Assembly (NCBI RefSeq): GCF_009737085.1 | Contig: NZ_WOVL01000005.1 | Span: forward strand, 154,283-218,282 | Source: Paenibacillus sp. NEAU-GSW1 | GTDB taxonomy: Bacteria > Bacillota > Bacilli > Paenibacillales > Paenibacillaceae | Direction: 5' to 3' | DNA: 64,000 nt | Part shown: positions 33,019 to 41,554 of the stretch, one piece after another | How positions within the stretch are numbered: position 1 is the first letter of the stretch | Layout of the letters: each line of letters begins with the position of its first letter | Position numbers and translations under genes: made by a program | The notes under the pieces: generated by a model | Told to the model about the DNA's origin: nothing | Database searches by the model: none | What the model saw: the letters and a program-made list of their open reading frames with translations, nothing else

Positions 33019-35809
33019 TTCACTAAAAGGGATGACGGGAGGCGGAGGGACAGCTTCCATTAAACGCGCTTTCCAGGTTGCGCCGGGCGAAACGATCCAA
33101 AAGGACGACGTTGTTACCGTGGTCGATGATAAGCTTTACAGAAATAGAGAAATGAAGCTGAGCGAGCTTCCGAGGTTCAGTCCGGACGTCTATTATTTAC
33201 CGCTAGGCATTGAAAACATGTCCGTTCATCCGATAGGCGGGGACAGCTTTATTCATATAGGCATGACTGCTACTTATATTCATATTATTCGTGCGGAAGC
33301 AACCGCCGGCGGCATTCAAGTAATAGCGCAAAAAAGTTTGCCCGTGTTTGGCTCAGAGGGCATTTATAAACTGCATTTTAAGCCGCTGACAGCGGATACT
33401 GGCATTTTATATTATCTCGAATATAATACTTCGCAATGGGCGTTTCGTATGATTCGCTGGCCGGGCGAAGAGGAGCTGCGAGTCGGCCTTCCTTATGAGA
33501 TTGAATTGTATACGTACGGAACGGTTGCAGTCGAAAGTCTCTCGGAGCAATCGTTTCTAGTAACTTGGGTTTGCGGAAAAGAGCCGGCAAAAGTGTTGAA
33601 GTCGGTATCTTTTGCGATTAATCGGGTATACGATACGATCGAAATTATGGGAACTCCTCTATCGGTGGAAACGAATGAAACGCTCCATGACGACTTTGCA
33701 TTAAGCAAGCTGGCGGATCAACTTTTTGTGGCAAGCTTTTGGCTGAAAGGTGCCACGAGAGGCACGATCGTCAACCAGCTGCTTCAAATCAATCAAGACG
33801 GCGTCCCTGTTGCCGGTGTGAGAACCGCTGTGAACACGCCCAATAATAATTTGGTCGAGCTGCGGCAGCTTGTTTTGTCGCCTACAAAGTTTGTGCTGAT
33901 CAATAAATTGGATACGATGCTGAATTATTATACGGTGTTTTTAGAGGAGACGGATTTGCTTATCGGAATTATACACCAAGTTTCGCTTACCGACCCCTTT
34001 TTCGATGCAGTCAAGCTGTCTTCAGACCGAATTTTAACCGCAATAAATGCCGGATCAACGACCGGAGCGCTGACGCTGTCGATTCTCGATACGGCTAACC
34101 CAATGGTTAGATCCATTGCGAGCAAAGTGATTCTCAGTACGGTAAAAGGAAATCATAACAAGCTGCAGCTCGTTCCGATGGGCAACGACATATTTGTGCT
34201 GGGCTTTAACCATGTAACGGAACCTGGCTACAATTACACGCAGGCGGCGATGCTGCGCGTAACGACAGAAGTGATTGACGTTTTTACTCAGCAAGAGCAG
34301 CTCATTAATATTTGGGATAAGGATGCCGTTGCCGAGGTGTTCCGGTTCAGCCCCATCGGTACAGGCGGACGGTTCATAGCCGCCGGGCGGGGCAGGCTGA
34401 AAATTTACCGCTGCGGCTGGTCTCCGATGCGGTTCATTACTTCTGGTATTGGAGAATTCAAGGAAGCGACGGGCGACCATGGTTTCATTAAACGTACGAT
34501 GGATGTAGTTCGTTTAACGAATGGCTATATCGCCATTGCTTACCGCGAGCGCGATACCTGGCATGGAAAGCTGTCGGTATTCAAGCCGGCAGATGGCGGT
34601 TATCAGCCGCTGCTGTCGCATACTTTTTCGTATAGCCATATTGATAATCCCAGCATCGTTGAGCTGGATCCCGGTACGATTGCCGTGCAATTCAAGCAAC
34701 GCATCGTGCCTGCATACGATTCGAAGCAATTGGATCGCGGCGAGGGGATAGAAGAGATGAAGGTGATGGTTGCGACGATTACCGAATCCGGCCTGACGAA
34801 CAAGATGACGAGTGGCGTTACATATCTTGCACAGCTATACGTCAACAGCCATTTTACAAAGCTGGATAACGGATGCCTGCTTCATGTAGGCGTTACCTCC
34901 GGCAGCCAGGCGGTAGTCGCGCAAGTTGTGAAGTATCAAGCTCAAGGGACCGCTATGTATAGTTTCGGGCGTTATTTAGCGTTGGATTATGAAAGAGGAA
35001 ACGTAGAGTCGATTCAACTGGCTGGCAATAAAGTTGCGGTTCATACGTTCAGCTGTACGATCCTTCTCGAAATATCGAGTAATGGCGATTTGGTTGCGTT
35101 CGAAAGAATCTATTCCGAGCTGACGAATCGCAAGACGCTAGGCTTTGTGTCGGACGGGAAAGGCGGAGCTGCGCAAATTACGATAAATAACAGCAACAAC
35201 GGACTCGAAACGACTTCTTATTCAAGCTTGAACAACGGTTTATATCAAACGGCTGATACGGTTGCAAGGAAGAAACAGGCATTTGCGGTGAAGTCGAAAA
35301 TGACGAATTTCGGAGGCAGGGCCGCGTTCGTCTATCGGGCGAGATGGGAGAGCGGACGCGATGCCAGCTATGATGCGCCGCATCAAAATTTGTGGCTGGC
35401 TTTGCTTGATATCGACATGGAAACAGACGGTGATGGAACGCCGCCAAAGGATCGCTTTTATCCATTTCCAGGAGCTGTTGATATCGTTCCGGTATTTATC
35501 CCGCTCGATCATCAGAGCGCTTTCTGTGTTGGAACCGATGAATACGGCAATCAAGTGTATATGCTGGCCTATGGAGACGGTGAGTCGCTGTCTTATGGAA
35601 GGCCGTATCTAACGCCGCTGGGAGTCGCATCTTCAGCCGGCAACGGAGGCGAGCATGTTGAAGTTACGGTGAGGGGCATATCGGAAAGCGAAACGCCGCT
35701 GATGCCGGGAGCGGTGTATTACAACGGACGAGACGGGAAATTATGTCTCACAGCTGGCGGAAAAAAAATAGGCATTGCAATTTCAGAGCATGAATTGCTT
35801 GTAGAATAG
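33011..35809 (+). CDS. Large distal tail protein, possible beta-propeller receptor-binding protein
   Basis: A 932-residue protein ending the tail operon. The first 50 residues (GGGGTASIKRAFQVAPGETIQKDDVVTVVDDKLYR) look like an attachment domain. Residues about 60-830 consist of repeated strands with phrases such as KLADQLFVASFW, QLVLSPTKFVLINK, LVPMGNDIFVLGFN and RLTNGYIAIAYRERD, at intervals of roughly 50-60 residues, as in a beta-propeller. The end (about 850-932) has a GNGGEHVEVTVRGISE and GVYYNGRDGKLCLTAGGKKIGIAIS pattern seen at C-termini of phage tail proteins. No enzyme motif is evident. GTG 33011 follows GAGGTGA. Target recognition is inferred from position, length and repeats. Confidence 0.65.
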   Translation: MYSSLKGMTGGGGTASIKRAFQVAPGETIQKDDVVTVVDDKLYRNREMKLSELPRFSPDVYYLPLGIENMSVHPIGGDSFIHIGMTATYIHIIRAEATAGGIQVIAQKSLPVFGSEGIYKLHFKPLTADTGILYYLEYNTSQWAFRMIRWPGEEELRVGLPYEIELYTYGTVAVESLSEQSFLVTWVCGKEPAKVLKSVSFAINRVYDTIEIMGTPLSVETNETLHDDFALSKLADQLFVASFWLKGATRGTIVNQLLQINQDGVPVAGVRTAVNTPNNNLVELRQLVLSPTKFVLINKLDTMLNYYTVFLEETDLLIGIIHQVSLTDPFFDAVKLSSDRILTAINAGSTTGALTLSILDTANPMVRSIASKVILSTVKGNHNKLQLVPMGNDIFVLGFNHVTEPGYNYTQAAMLRVTTEVIDVFTQQEQLINIWDKDAVAEVFRFSPIGTGGRFIAAGRGRLKIYRCGWSPMRFITSGIGEFKEATGDHGFIKRTMDVVRLTNGYIAIAYRERDTWHGKLSVFKPADGGYQPLLSHTFSYSHIDNPSIVELDPGTIAVQFKQRIVPAYDSKQLDRGEGIEEMKVMVATITESGLTNKMTSGVTYLAQLYVNSHFTKLDNGCLLHVGVTSGSQAVVAQVVKYQAQGTAMYSFGRYLALDYERGNVESIQLAGNKVAVHTFSCTILLEISSNGDLVAFERIYSELTNRKTLGFVSDGKGGAAQITINNSNNGLETTSYSSLNNGLYQTADTVARKKQAFAVKSKMTNFGGRAAFVYRARWESGRDASYDAPHQNLWLALLDIDMETDGDGTPPKDRFYPFPGAVDIVPVFIPLDHQSAFCVGTDEYGNQVYMLAYGDGESLSYGRPYLTPLGVASSAGNGGEHVEVTVRGISESETPLMPGAVYYNGRDGKLCLTAGGKKIGIAISEHELLVE

Positions 35810-35822
35810 CCGCGTGCATGAA

Positions 35823-35871
35823 AAAAATGGGCATCTCGCAAAGTCGAAAGACTTGCGAGATGCCCATTTTT
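35823..35871. terminator. Strong bidirectional terminator at the end of the tail operon
   Basis: A 23/22-base hairpin with one bulge: 35823-35845 pairs with 35850-35871 around a GAAA loop. A/T tails on both strands let it serve the tail operon and the opposing 35905-36045 gene. Confidence 0.9.
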
Positions 35872-35904
35872 CATATAGCTATGCGAGCAGCTTGCGCTTG
35901 CGTG

Positions 35905-36045
35905 TTACTGCTGCTCCTTATCTGTTTGTTTCGTAGTGCCAAGCTCTGCGCTTAGCTCAGCCAATGATTTCACCTTGCCGTGAGGCTGCTGATTTTGCTT
36001 GCGCTGATTCCATCGGTTTTCGCGGCGGTTTTGGGATGATGTCAT
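35905..36045 (-). CDS. Small hydrophilic protein (46 aa) of unknown function
   Basis: A 46-residue peptide rich in Gln, Asn, Lys and Arg: MTSSQNRRENRWNQRKQNQQ then PHGKVKSLAELSAELGTTKQ. AAGGAGGG lies 7 bases before the ATG, and a terminator follows, so it is probably expressed. An upstream open frame through the 39-bp repeats has no support. Its composition recalls small spore-associated or RNA-binding peptides, but I recognise no family. Confidence 0.65.
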   Translation of the reverse strand: MTSSQNRRENRWNQRKQNQQPHGKVKSLAELSAELGTTKQTDKEQQ

Positions 36046-36063
36046 GATAAAACCCTCCTTAAA

Positions 36064-36198
36064 AGTTTTGCGAAGCAAAACTTGCTTCGAAAGCATACGC
36101 TTAGTTTTGCGAAGCAAAACTTGCTTCGAAAGCATACGCTTAGTTTTGCGAAGCAAAACTTGCTTCGAAAGCATACGCTTAGTTTTGCGAAGCAAAAC
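36064..36198. repeat. Tandem 39-bp repeat, three full copies plus a partial fourth
   Basis: Units begin at 36064, 36103, 36142 and 36181 and are identical as far as they run. Each unit holds the palindrome AGTTTTGC-GAA-GCAAAACT and a second near-palindrome TTGCTTCGAAAGCA. The array lies directly upstream of the minus-strand 46-codon gene. The period is a multiple of three, so the array reads through as repeated peptides in two frames, but these lack start signals. Confidence 0.9.
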
Positions 36199-36248
36199 CT
36201 CGCTCGACTTTTATTATGGCTTCTCAGCGCGAAATCATGCGAGCCTTA

Positions 36249-36713
36249 CTACGGCGCGGCTATTCGTCCTGGGCTGGCTCCGTTCTTCGTATAATAAAGC
36301 CGAAAAACAAGATCCTGATTATGATTGCCGAAGCCGGAACCGAATAAGGTAACGCCCCCGATATGCTCCGCATCGGCCTCAACCGCAATTCGGAATGTCC
36401 ATTGATTGCTGCGGATATCGATGTCGTCGATGGAGACGTCCGACAATTGAATGCCGTCCATGAAGGTGCCGTCTTTTTTAATGATCAAATGCTTCAGCAG
36501 GCCGTATTGGCTGACGCTTTCGAACCACCATGGCGGATTCAGCTTGCCTTTGCCGCCGAAATCGCCGGGGCTTGTCCACATGCCGACTTTTTTGCCATTG
36601 AAATAGAACGTAATGTCGGATGGCCAGTTGTTGTTTGTATATTGATAATAAAAATATAAATTATTCATTAAAATGTTATTAATCTGCCTGTTACTCATTA
36701 ATTGCAAGCACAA
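36249..36713 (-). pseudogene. C-terminal remnant of an ArsR-like transcription regulator
   Basis: The frame encodes only a ligand-binding type C-terminal domain: NNNWPSDITFYFNGKKVGMW, then TSPGDFGGKGKLNPPWW, SVSQYGLLKHLIIKKDGTFMDG, ISDV-like LSDVSIDDIDIRSNQWTF and AEHIGGVTLFGSGFGNHNQDLVFRLYY. In Paenibacillus-type regulators of this family the domain follows a DNA-binding HTH of about 80 residues and a linker of about 70, both missing here. Residues 1-28 are low-complexity and do not match. The most likely reading is a truncated, non-functional regulator. Confidence 0.65.
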
Positions 36714-36820
36714 GACTGGCTTCAGAATGCTGCCGATTGATTGGCATGGGCAACTTATTTTTGGTTAGGCAGTTTATGAAGGGAATTCCGGCATTAAAGG
36801 TTAATGTTCTGAATGGATAG

Positions 36821-36869
36821 AGAGCTTGAACGCAAGGCTGAAAATTGCCTTGCCGTTCGAGCTCTTTTT
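36821..36869 (+). terminator. Strong hairpin upstream of the germination operon
   Basis: An 18-base imperfect stem, GAGCTTGAACGCAAGGC against GCCTTGCCGTTCGAGCTC, followed by TTTTT. No plus-strand gene ends nearby, so it may be an insulator or an attenuator in the leader of the receptor operon, 58 bp before its first start. The rest of 36714-36927 holds nothing I recognise. Confidence 0.65.
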
Positions 36870-36927
36870 GCGTTCTGGCATAAATTTGGCCGTTCAGGAA
36901 AGGCTAACCGCAAACGGAGGTGATCGG

Positions 36928-38439
36928 ATGCGCATGCGTTCATTGGGGAAGAAAGAGGGCCGGCTCGATCATAAGGCAATCGGCCAGCTTAAGCATATGC
37001 GGATTGAGAATACCGTAAAGGCGAACAGAGCATTGCTTGAGGAGTTATTTACCGACAGCTCTGATTTTGTCATCCGCGAATTTCAAATTGAAAAAGGTCC
37101 GAAAGCGTTGATTTGTTTGGTTGACGGCTTAGTGACATCCGCTTTGGTAGACGACGCGATGCAGGCGCTCATGGTGTTTGAGGGCGGCGCATTTACGATA
37201 GATACGATCTGCGAGCAGGCGTTGCCTGTCGGCCAGGCGCTGCAGGTCCAGCACTATTCGGAGCTGCTCGTTAACGTGCTCGCCGGTGATGTCGGATTGA
37301 TAATCGAAGGCGGAAGAACAGCAGTATGCCTTGGACTACGGGGCGGAGAACGCCGCACGGTCGCGGAGCCGGAGACAGAGACTGTCGTTCGCGGACCTAG
37401 AGAAGGCTTTACGGAAAAGCTGAGAACGAATACAGCATTGGTTCGCAGCCGAATCAAATCGCCAAGGCTCAAAATGAAATCATTTGTCATCGGAACGGAA
37501 TCGAATACGAATGTCGTTCTCTCTTATATGGCAGGTATCGTAAATCCGAAGCTTGTCGAAGAAGTTGAACGCCGCTTGAATGATATTAAGATCGATGCTG
37601 TCCTGGAGAGCGGCTATATCGAAGAGTTTATTCAAGATCAAGTTACTTCGCCGTTTCCGCAAATTCAGACGACAGAGAGGCCGGACGCGGTTGCTGCGGC
37701 GGTATTGGAAGGAAGAATCGCGATATTGGTAGACGGTACGCCGTTTGCGCTTATTGCACCTTTTACTTTCTGGCAATGGCTTCACGCAAGCGAGGATTAC
37801 TACGAGAGATTTATGGTTGGCACGCTGACGCGGATGCTCCGTGTTTGCTGCCTCTTCATTGCGCTTATGGCGCCGGCGTTGTACATTGCCGTATCGACCT
37901 ATCATCCGGAAATGATACCGACCAATTTGCTTATTAGTATTGCGGCGTCGCGCGAAGCGATTCCGTTTCCCGCCGTCGTCGAAGCGCTTATTATGGAGAT
38001 CGCCTTCGAGGCGCTGCGCGAAGCGGGAATTCGTTTGCCGCGAACCGTCGGGCAAGCGGTCAGCATTCTGGGAGCGCTTGTCGTCGGGCAGGCAGCCGTT
38101 CAAGCGGGGATTGTATCGGCAGCAATGGTCATTGTCGTGTCAATGACAGGCATTGCCTCCTTTACGCTGCCGAGATACAACGCCGCCATTGCGATTAGGC
38201 TGCTTCGTTTTCCGCTAATGCTGCTGGCATCGGTATTCGGTTTACTTGGCATTATTCTCGGCACGGTTGCTATCATCTCGCACATGTCGAAAATTACTTC
38301 TTTCGGCGTGCCTTATATAGCGCCGGCATCGCCGTTCTCGGCAGGAGACTGGAAAGACGTCGTCTTTAGGGCGCCTTGGAGCAAGATGAAGAGCCGCCCT
38401 CAATTTATTCATCCGGAAGATACGATTCGTCAGGAGTAG
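36928..38439 (+). CDS. Spore germination receptor subunit A (GerA family)
   Basis: A 503-residue inner-membrane receptor subunit. The soluble N-terminal half (about 1-290) has GerAA landmarks LVRSRIKSPRLKMKSFVIGTESNTNV, NPKLVEEVERRLNDIKIDAVLESGYIEEFIQD and FPQIQTTERPDAVAAAVLEGRIAILVDGTPFALIAPFTFW; the second half has about five membrane segments and PRYNAAIAIRLLRFPLM. Start ATG 36928 lies 7 bases after GGAGG; a longer frame back to 36826 overlaps the leader hairpin. It heads an operon A-C-(small D-like)-B. Together with B and C it senses germinants in dormant spores. GerA operons are normally transcribed in the forespore by sigma-G; I could not pick out the promoter. Confidence 0.93.
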   Translation: MRMRSLGKKEGRLDHKAIGQLKHMRIENTVKANRALLEELFTDSSDFVIREFQIEKGPKALICLVDGLVTSALVDDAMQALMVFEGGAFTIDTICEQALPVGQALQVQHYSELLVNVLAGDVGLIIEGGRTAVCLGLRGGERRTVAEPETETVVRGPREGFTEKLRTNTALVRSRIKSPRLKMKSFVIGTESNTNVVLSYMAGIVNPKLVEEVERRLNDIKIDAVLESGYIEEFIQDQVTSPFPQIQTTERPDAVAAAVLEGRIAILVDGTPFALIAPFTFWQWLHASEDYYERFMVGTLTRMLRVCCLFIALMAPALYIAVSTYHPEMIPTNLLISIAASREAIPFPAVVEALIMEIAFEALREAGIRLPRTVGQAVSILGALVVGQAAVQAGIVSAAMVIVVSMTGIASFTLPRYNAAIAIRLLRFPLMLLASVFGLLGIILGTVAIISHMSKITSFGVPYIAPASPFSAGDWKDVVFRAPWSKMKSRPQFIHPEDTIRQE

Positions 38440-38456
38440 GAAGGAGGCGGCATGCC

Positions 38457-39641
38457 ATGATGTTGAACAAATGGAAACAACACGCATGCGTGCTGTTGAC
38501 TCTGATTGTTAGTAGTGCGATTCTGACGGGCTGTTGGGACCGCAGGGAAATCAATGACGTTGCGTTCGTCCTGGGAAGCGCGATTGATATTACCGAATCG
38601 GGCGAATATCAAGTTTCAGCGCTTATTCCGCTCCCTGGCAATATGGGCGGCGCAATGGGCGGAGCCGGCGATGCCAAGCCATTCACAATTAAGACGGCTT
38701 ACGGCAAGGATATTAGAGGCGCTGTCGACAACTTGCAAAAAAGTTTGCCGCGGTGGCTGTTTTTCGGGCATCGCCGCGTTCTCATCGTTAGTGACAAGTT
38801 AGTCGAAACCATAGGTTTTAAGCCTGTTGTGGATGCGATTACGAGAACGCCGGAAAATCGTCTTACTGCTTTCATCGCAGTTTCGAAAGGTCCAGCGATC
38901 GATGTATTAAACGCGGATATTCGTATGGAACGCTTCTCGGCCGAGTCCATTCGCGAGATGCTGCAGTCTGATGCCAGCTTGCGGATATCGCTCAAAGAAA
39001 TTACCGCAAAAATGATCGCGGTCGGCGATGATGCAATGTTTCCTTACCTGAATAAACGTAAAACAACGTTGAAAGGGCATGAGTCGGAGGATATTCAAGT
39101 TATCGGCTTTGCCTTAACGCATGACGGAGTGATGAAAGCATCGGCCAGTGACGGGGCGGCGAATGGCGTCCGTTTATTAAACGCCCAGTTTCGTCCATAT
39201 CGGGAAACGTTGGAAGACGGCGAAAGCACGATTACGATTGCGGCAAATTCAAATCAGCTTAAGATAAAGCCGTCGATGCGCAACGGTGTTCCTTATTTCG
39301 AGATTAGCAGTTTGATTAAAATCAGCATCAATGAAGATACGAATTATGACCGCGATTATGATGATATAGGACAGCGCAGTCATATCGAGAAGCTGTTCGT
39401 GAAAAAAGCGAAGAGTGATATTAATGCCGCATTGGCTCTTATGAAGCAGTCCAAATCGGATGTAATCGGATTTGGGCGGTACTTAAGCCGTTCGCAGCCG
39501 GGAAAATGGGATAAGGAATGGAAAGGAAAATGGGAAGAGCTATTTCCGCAGAGCGAATTTATAGTGACGGTGAAGGCGGAAGTATTCCGGATTGGCATGA
39601 ACCGCGAAAATTTAGCGAAGAAGGATCAACGCTATGAATAA
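38457..39641 (+). CDS. Spore germination receptor lipoprotein subunit C (Ger(x)C family)
   Basis: A 394-residue lipoprotein. The signal peptide ends in the lipobox LTGC followed by WDRREINDVAFVLGSAID, the family's N-terminal signature. Domain markers are LQKSLPRWLFFGHRRVLIVSDKL, NRLTAFIAVSKGPA and the C-terminal PLARYL-like LSRSQPGKWDKEWKGKWEELFPQSEFIVTVKAEVFRIGM. AAGGAGG lies 9 bases before ATG 38457; the frame extends back to 38376 inside the upstream gene. The order A-C-B differs from A-B-C of gerA itself but occurs in gerK-type operons. It is anchored to the outer face of the spore inner membrane. Confidence 0.92.
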   Translation: MMLNKWKQHACVLLTLIVSSAILTGCWDRREINDVAFVLGSAIDITESGEYQVSALIPLPGNMGGAMGGAGDAKPFTIKTAYGKDIRGAVDNLQKSLPRWLFFGHRRVLIVSDKLVETIGFKPVVDAITRTPENRLTAFIAVSKGPAIDVLNADIRMERFSAESIREMLQSDASLRISLKEITAKMIAVGDDAMFPYLNKRKTTLKGHESEDIQVIGFALTHDGVMKASASDGAANGVRLLNAQFRPYRETLEDGESTITIAANSNQLKIKPSMRNGVPYFEISSLIKISINEDTNYDRDYDDIGQRSHIEKLFVKKAKSDINAALALMKQSKSDVIGFGRYLSRSQPGKWDKEWKGKWEELFPQSEFIVTVKAEVFRIGMNRENLAKKDQRYE

Positions 39642-39858
39642 CGCATATATCCTGGTCGTTGTGGTGTTAACCGTTATAACGATTGTAATGAAGCGGAAAA
39701 AGCTGGATAGCAAAACCGGCGCAACGATGTTCTACTCATTGCTTGGCGTTGTGATCTTCTTGCTTTTGCTGCATGAACGGGAGACGGAAGTGAATCTCAT
39801 GCAAAACGAGTTTATTTATCGTTCCGTGAAATCGATCATAGCGATGATGAAGGGGTGA
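39634..39858 (+). CDS. Small two-helix membrane protein in the germination operon (D-subunit-like)
   Basis: A 74-residue protein with two predicted membrane helices (about 4-19 and 33-46), a positively charged loop KRKKLDSK between them, and a hydrophilic tail. It overlaps the C-subunit gene by 8 bases and precedes the B-subunit gene by 7, so it is translated with them. Small two-helix D subunits are known in several Bacillus germinant-receptor operons (for example gerUD), where they modulate receptor activity. The role here is inferred from size, topology and position. Confidence 0.75.
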   Translation: MNNAYILVVVVLTVITIVMKRKKLDSKTGATMFYSLLGVVIFLLLLHERETEVNLMQNEFIYRSVKSIIAMMKG

Positions 39859-39865
39859 GCGGAAA

Positions 39866-41173
39866 ATGAAAGACAAGATGAAAATTTCGGCGATGCAATT
39901 GATGCTGCTCGTTTGCTCGCTGCTTGTCGCCTCGAATATGATCAGCCTACCCATGGCATTAACGGGAATTGCTCGGCAGGACGCTTGGATCGTGTTTGTA
40001 ACACCGATTCCATATGGCATAGCTTTAGCCTATATATTCTGGAGGCTGGCTAGGAAAATGCCGAATAAAAATATTTTTGAGATGGCGAAACTGGCCTGCG
40101 GCAAATGGATCGGAGGCGCTTTGAACGCCGTGCTGATTGCATATTTGCTGCTCGATTTGGTTGGTCAAATACGTGTGTACAGCGACTTTTTCAGCGCGTC
40201 GATATTGCTTCGAACGCCGTCCGAGTATGTCGTATTGCTGACAGCTATATTGCTAATGTATATCGCAACGGGCTCTACTGAACATTTAGCGCGGCTGAAT
40301 GTTGTGCTGATCGCGCTGTTTATTATCTTTTATACGTTGCTTCCGCTGCTGCTGTTAAATGAGATCGACCTGCAGAAGCTGGAGCCGATTATGGCAAACG
40401 GAATTGCTCCTCCCTTAAAAGCGGGAATTTTAGCGATTGGCGCCTACGGGGACCTTATCGTTATGGGAGCGTTTCTGCATCATGTGAGAAAACCGAGAGA
40501 TATATATTTTTCCGTCAAAGTCGGTGTCATTTTCTCATCGTTCATGTTGACGATTTGGCTGTTTTGCGTCGTCAGCGTCATTAGTCCGATGCTGTCGTCG
40601 AGGCTTATCTATATCGGCTGGATCGTCGTGCAGCAAATCCACGTAACTGACTTTTTAGACCGAATTGACTTGTTTCTCATATCGCTGTACGTTCCGATTT
40701 TACTGATCAAATTCGCTATTTTGTATACAGGCGTACTGACGGGGTTGGCCTCTTATACGAAAAAGAAAAACTACGATTTCGCCAATGTGATGACCGGATT
40801 GATTGTTGCGATGTTGACCGACATCATGTTCAGCAATATGGATGAAGTGAGCATGTTTAATATTTACGGCATCATGCCGATTACGATTGCTGTGCAAGTG
40901 TTGTTTTTCGGATGTTTGTTTATTGGATTTGCGCTGAAACGATCCAGCCTTGGCGGTGCGATAATAGCGGACGATCGGCAAAACGGCAGTAATGGGAAGC
41001 TCGTTTGGCTATCCTTGTTCGGCTGCGCCGCAGCGATTGCTTTTGGCGCGATCTATGGCCACGTGAGCGGAATGTACGGGAAGATTAGCGGCATTTTATT
41101 TATATGCGCGTTCTTGTTATGCGTGTTTTTTGGAATCAACGAGTACCGTCAGACAACGTTGAAAAAGGCATAG
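39866..41173 (+). CDS. Spore germination receptor permease subunit B (GerB family)
   Basis: A 435-residue integral membrane protein of the GerAB family (APC superfamily), thought to bind the germinant and conduct ions. It begins with MKISAMQLMLLVCSLLVASN (the I-S-x-x-Q family start) and has about ten helices in residues 10-365 plus two more near 380-400 and 405-425. Usual GerAB proteins are about 365 residues, so this one has an extended C-terminus with two additional hydrophobic segments. A GGGGTGAGCGGAAA leads into the ATG. It closes the operon. Confidence 0.92.
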   Translation: MKDKMKISAMQLMLLVCSLLVASNMISLPMALTGIARQDAWIVFVTPIPYGIALAYIFWRLARKMPNKNIFEMAKLACGKWIGGALNAVLIAYLLLDLVGQIRVYSDFFSASILLRTPSEYVVLLTAILLMYIATGSTEHLARLNVVLIALFIIFYTLLPLLLLNEIDLQKLEPIMANGIAPPLKAGILAIGAYGDLIVMGAFLHHVRKPRDIYFSVKVGVIFSSFMLTIWLFCVVSVISPMLSSRLIYIGWIVVQQIHVTDFLDRIDLFLISLYVPILLIKFAILYTGVLTGLASYTKKKNYDFANVMTGLIVAMLTDIMFSNMDEVSMFNIYGIMPITIAVQVLFFGCLFIGFALKRSSLGGAIIADDRQNGSNGKLVWLSLFGCAAAIAFGAIYGHVSGMYGKISGILFICAFLLCVFFGINEYRQTTLKKA

Positions 41174-41181
41174 AATTGGAA

Positions 41182-41206
41182 GGCGGCATCCTGCCTGGAT
41201 GCCGCC
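41182..41206 (+). terminator. GC-rich hairpin after the germination operon
   Basis: GGCGGCATCC (41182-41191) pairs exactly with GGATGCCGCC (41197-41206), loop TGCCT. There is no T-run, so termination is likely but not certain. The remaining 41207-41554 contains no gene, strong hairpin or clear promoter that I can see. Confidence 0.55.
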
Positions 41207-41554
41207 GCGTAATTGCAATATTTAACCGAAGCGCTTCCTGTGAGAGGGAAGACCCGAATTATGAGTGTTTTTCGCTTGAAATCCCTTGTTAATCGCATGT
41301 TGGTTAGAGGAGCAAAGCTCTTTCCACACGCATACAGCTTACTTTAAAACAACGGAAGCCCTGCCTCTCTTCCGTCCTTGCGGCTCCGAAGACCGCGCCA
41401 GTGTGAATCAAAGAATAGCTTTACTGAACTTGGCTTGAGAATTAACGGAATAGAAAATCAAAATCAGAGGAAAAATTGAAGTTCTTTTTGAGGGATATTT
41501 AAGGGGTTAAATACAGCATAACTAAAATTATAACATATAGAAAGAGGGAAAGCA

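Noticed and set aside
17192..35871. Intact prophage
   Set aside because: Head, packaging, integration and lysis genes are absent, and no attachment-site duplication was seen at the edges.
36064..36198. Possible short CRISPR array
   Set aside because: The units are directly contiguous with no variable spacers and no cas genes are present.
36044..36352. Frames encoding repeated peptides through the 39-bp array
   Set aside because: The repeats are palindromic DNA whose period is a multiple of three, so open frames arise by default; none has a start signal.
41480..41554. Sigma-G promoter before the DUF421 gene (GCATAA near 41512 with CATATA downstream)
   Set aside because: The spacing between the two elements is about 12 bases, too short for sigma-G.
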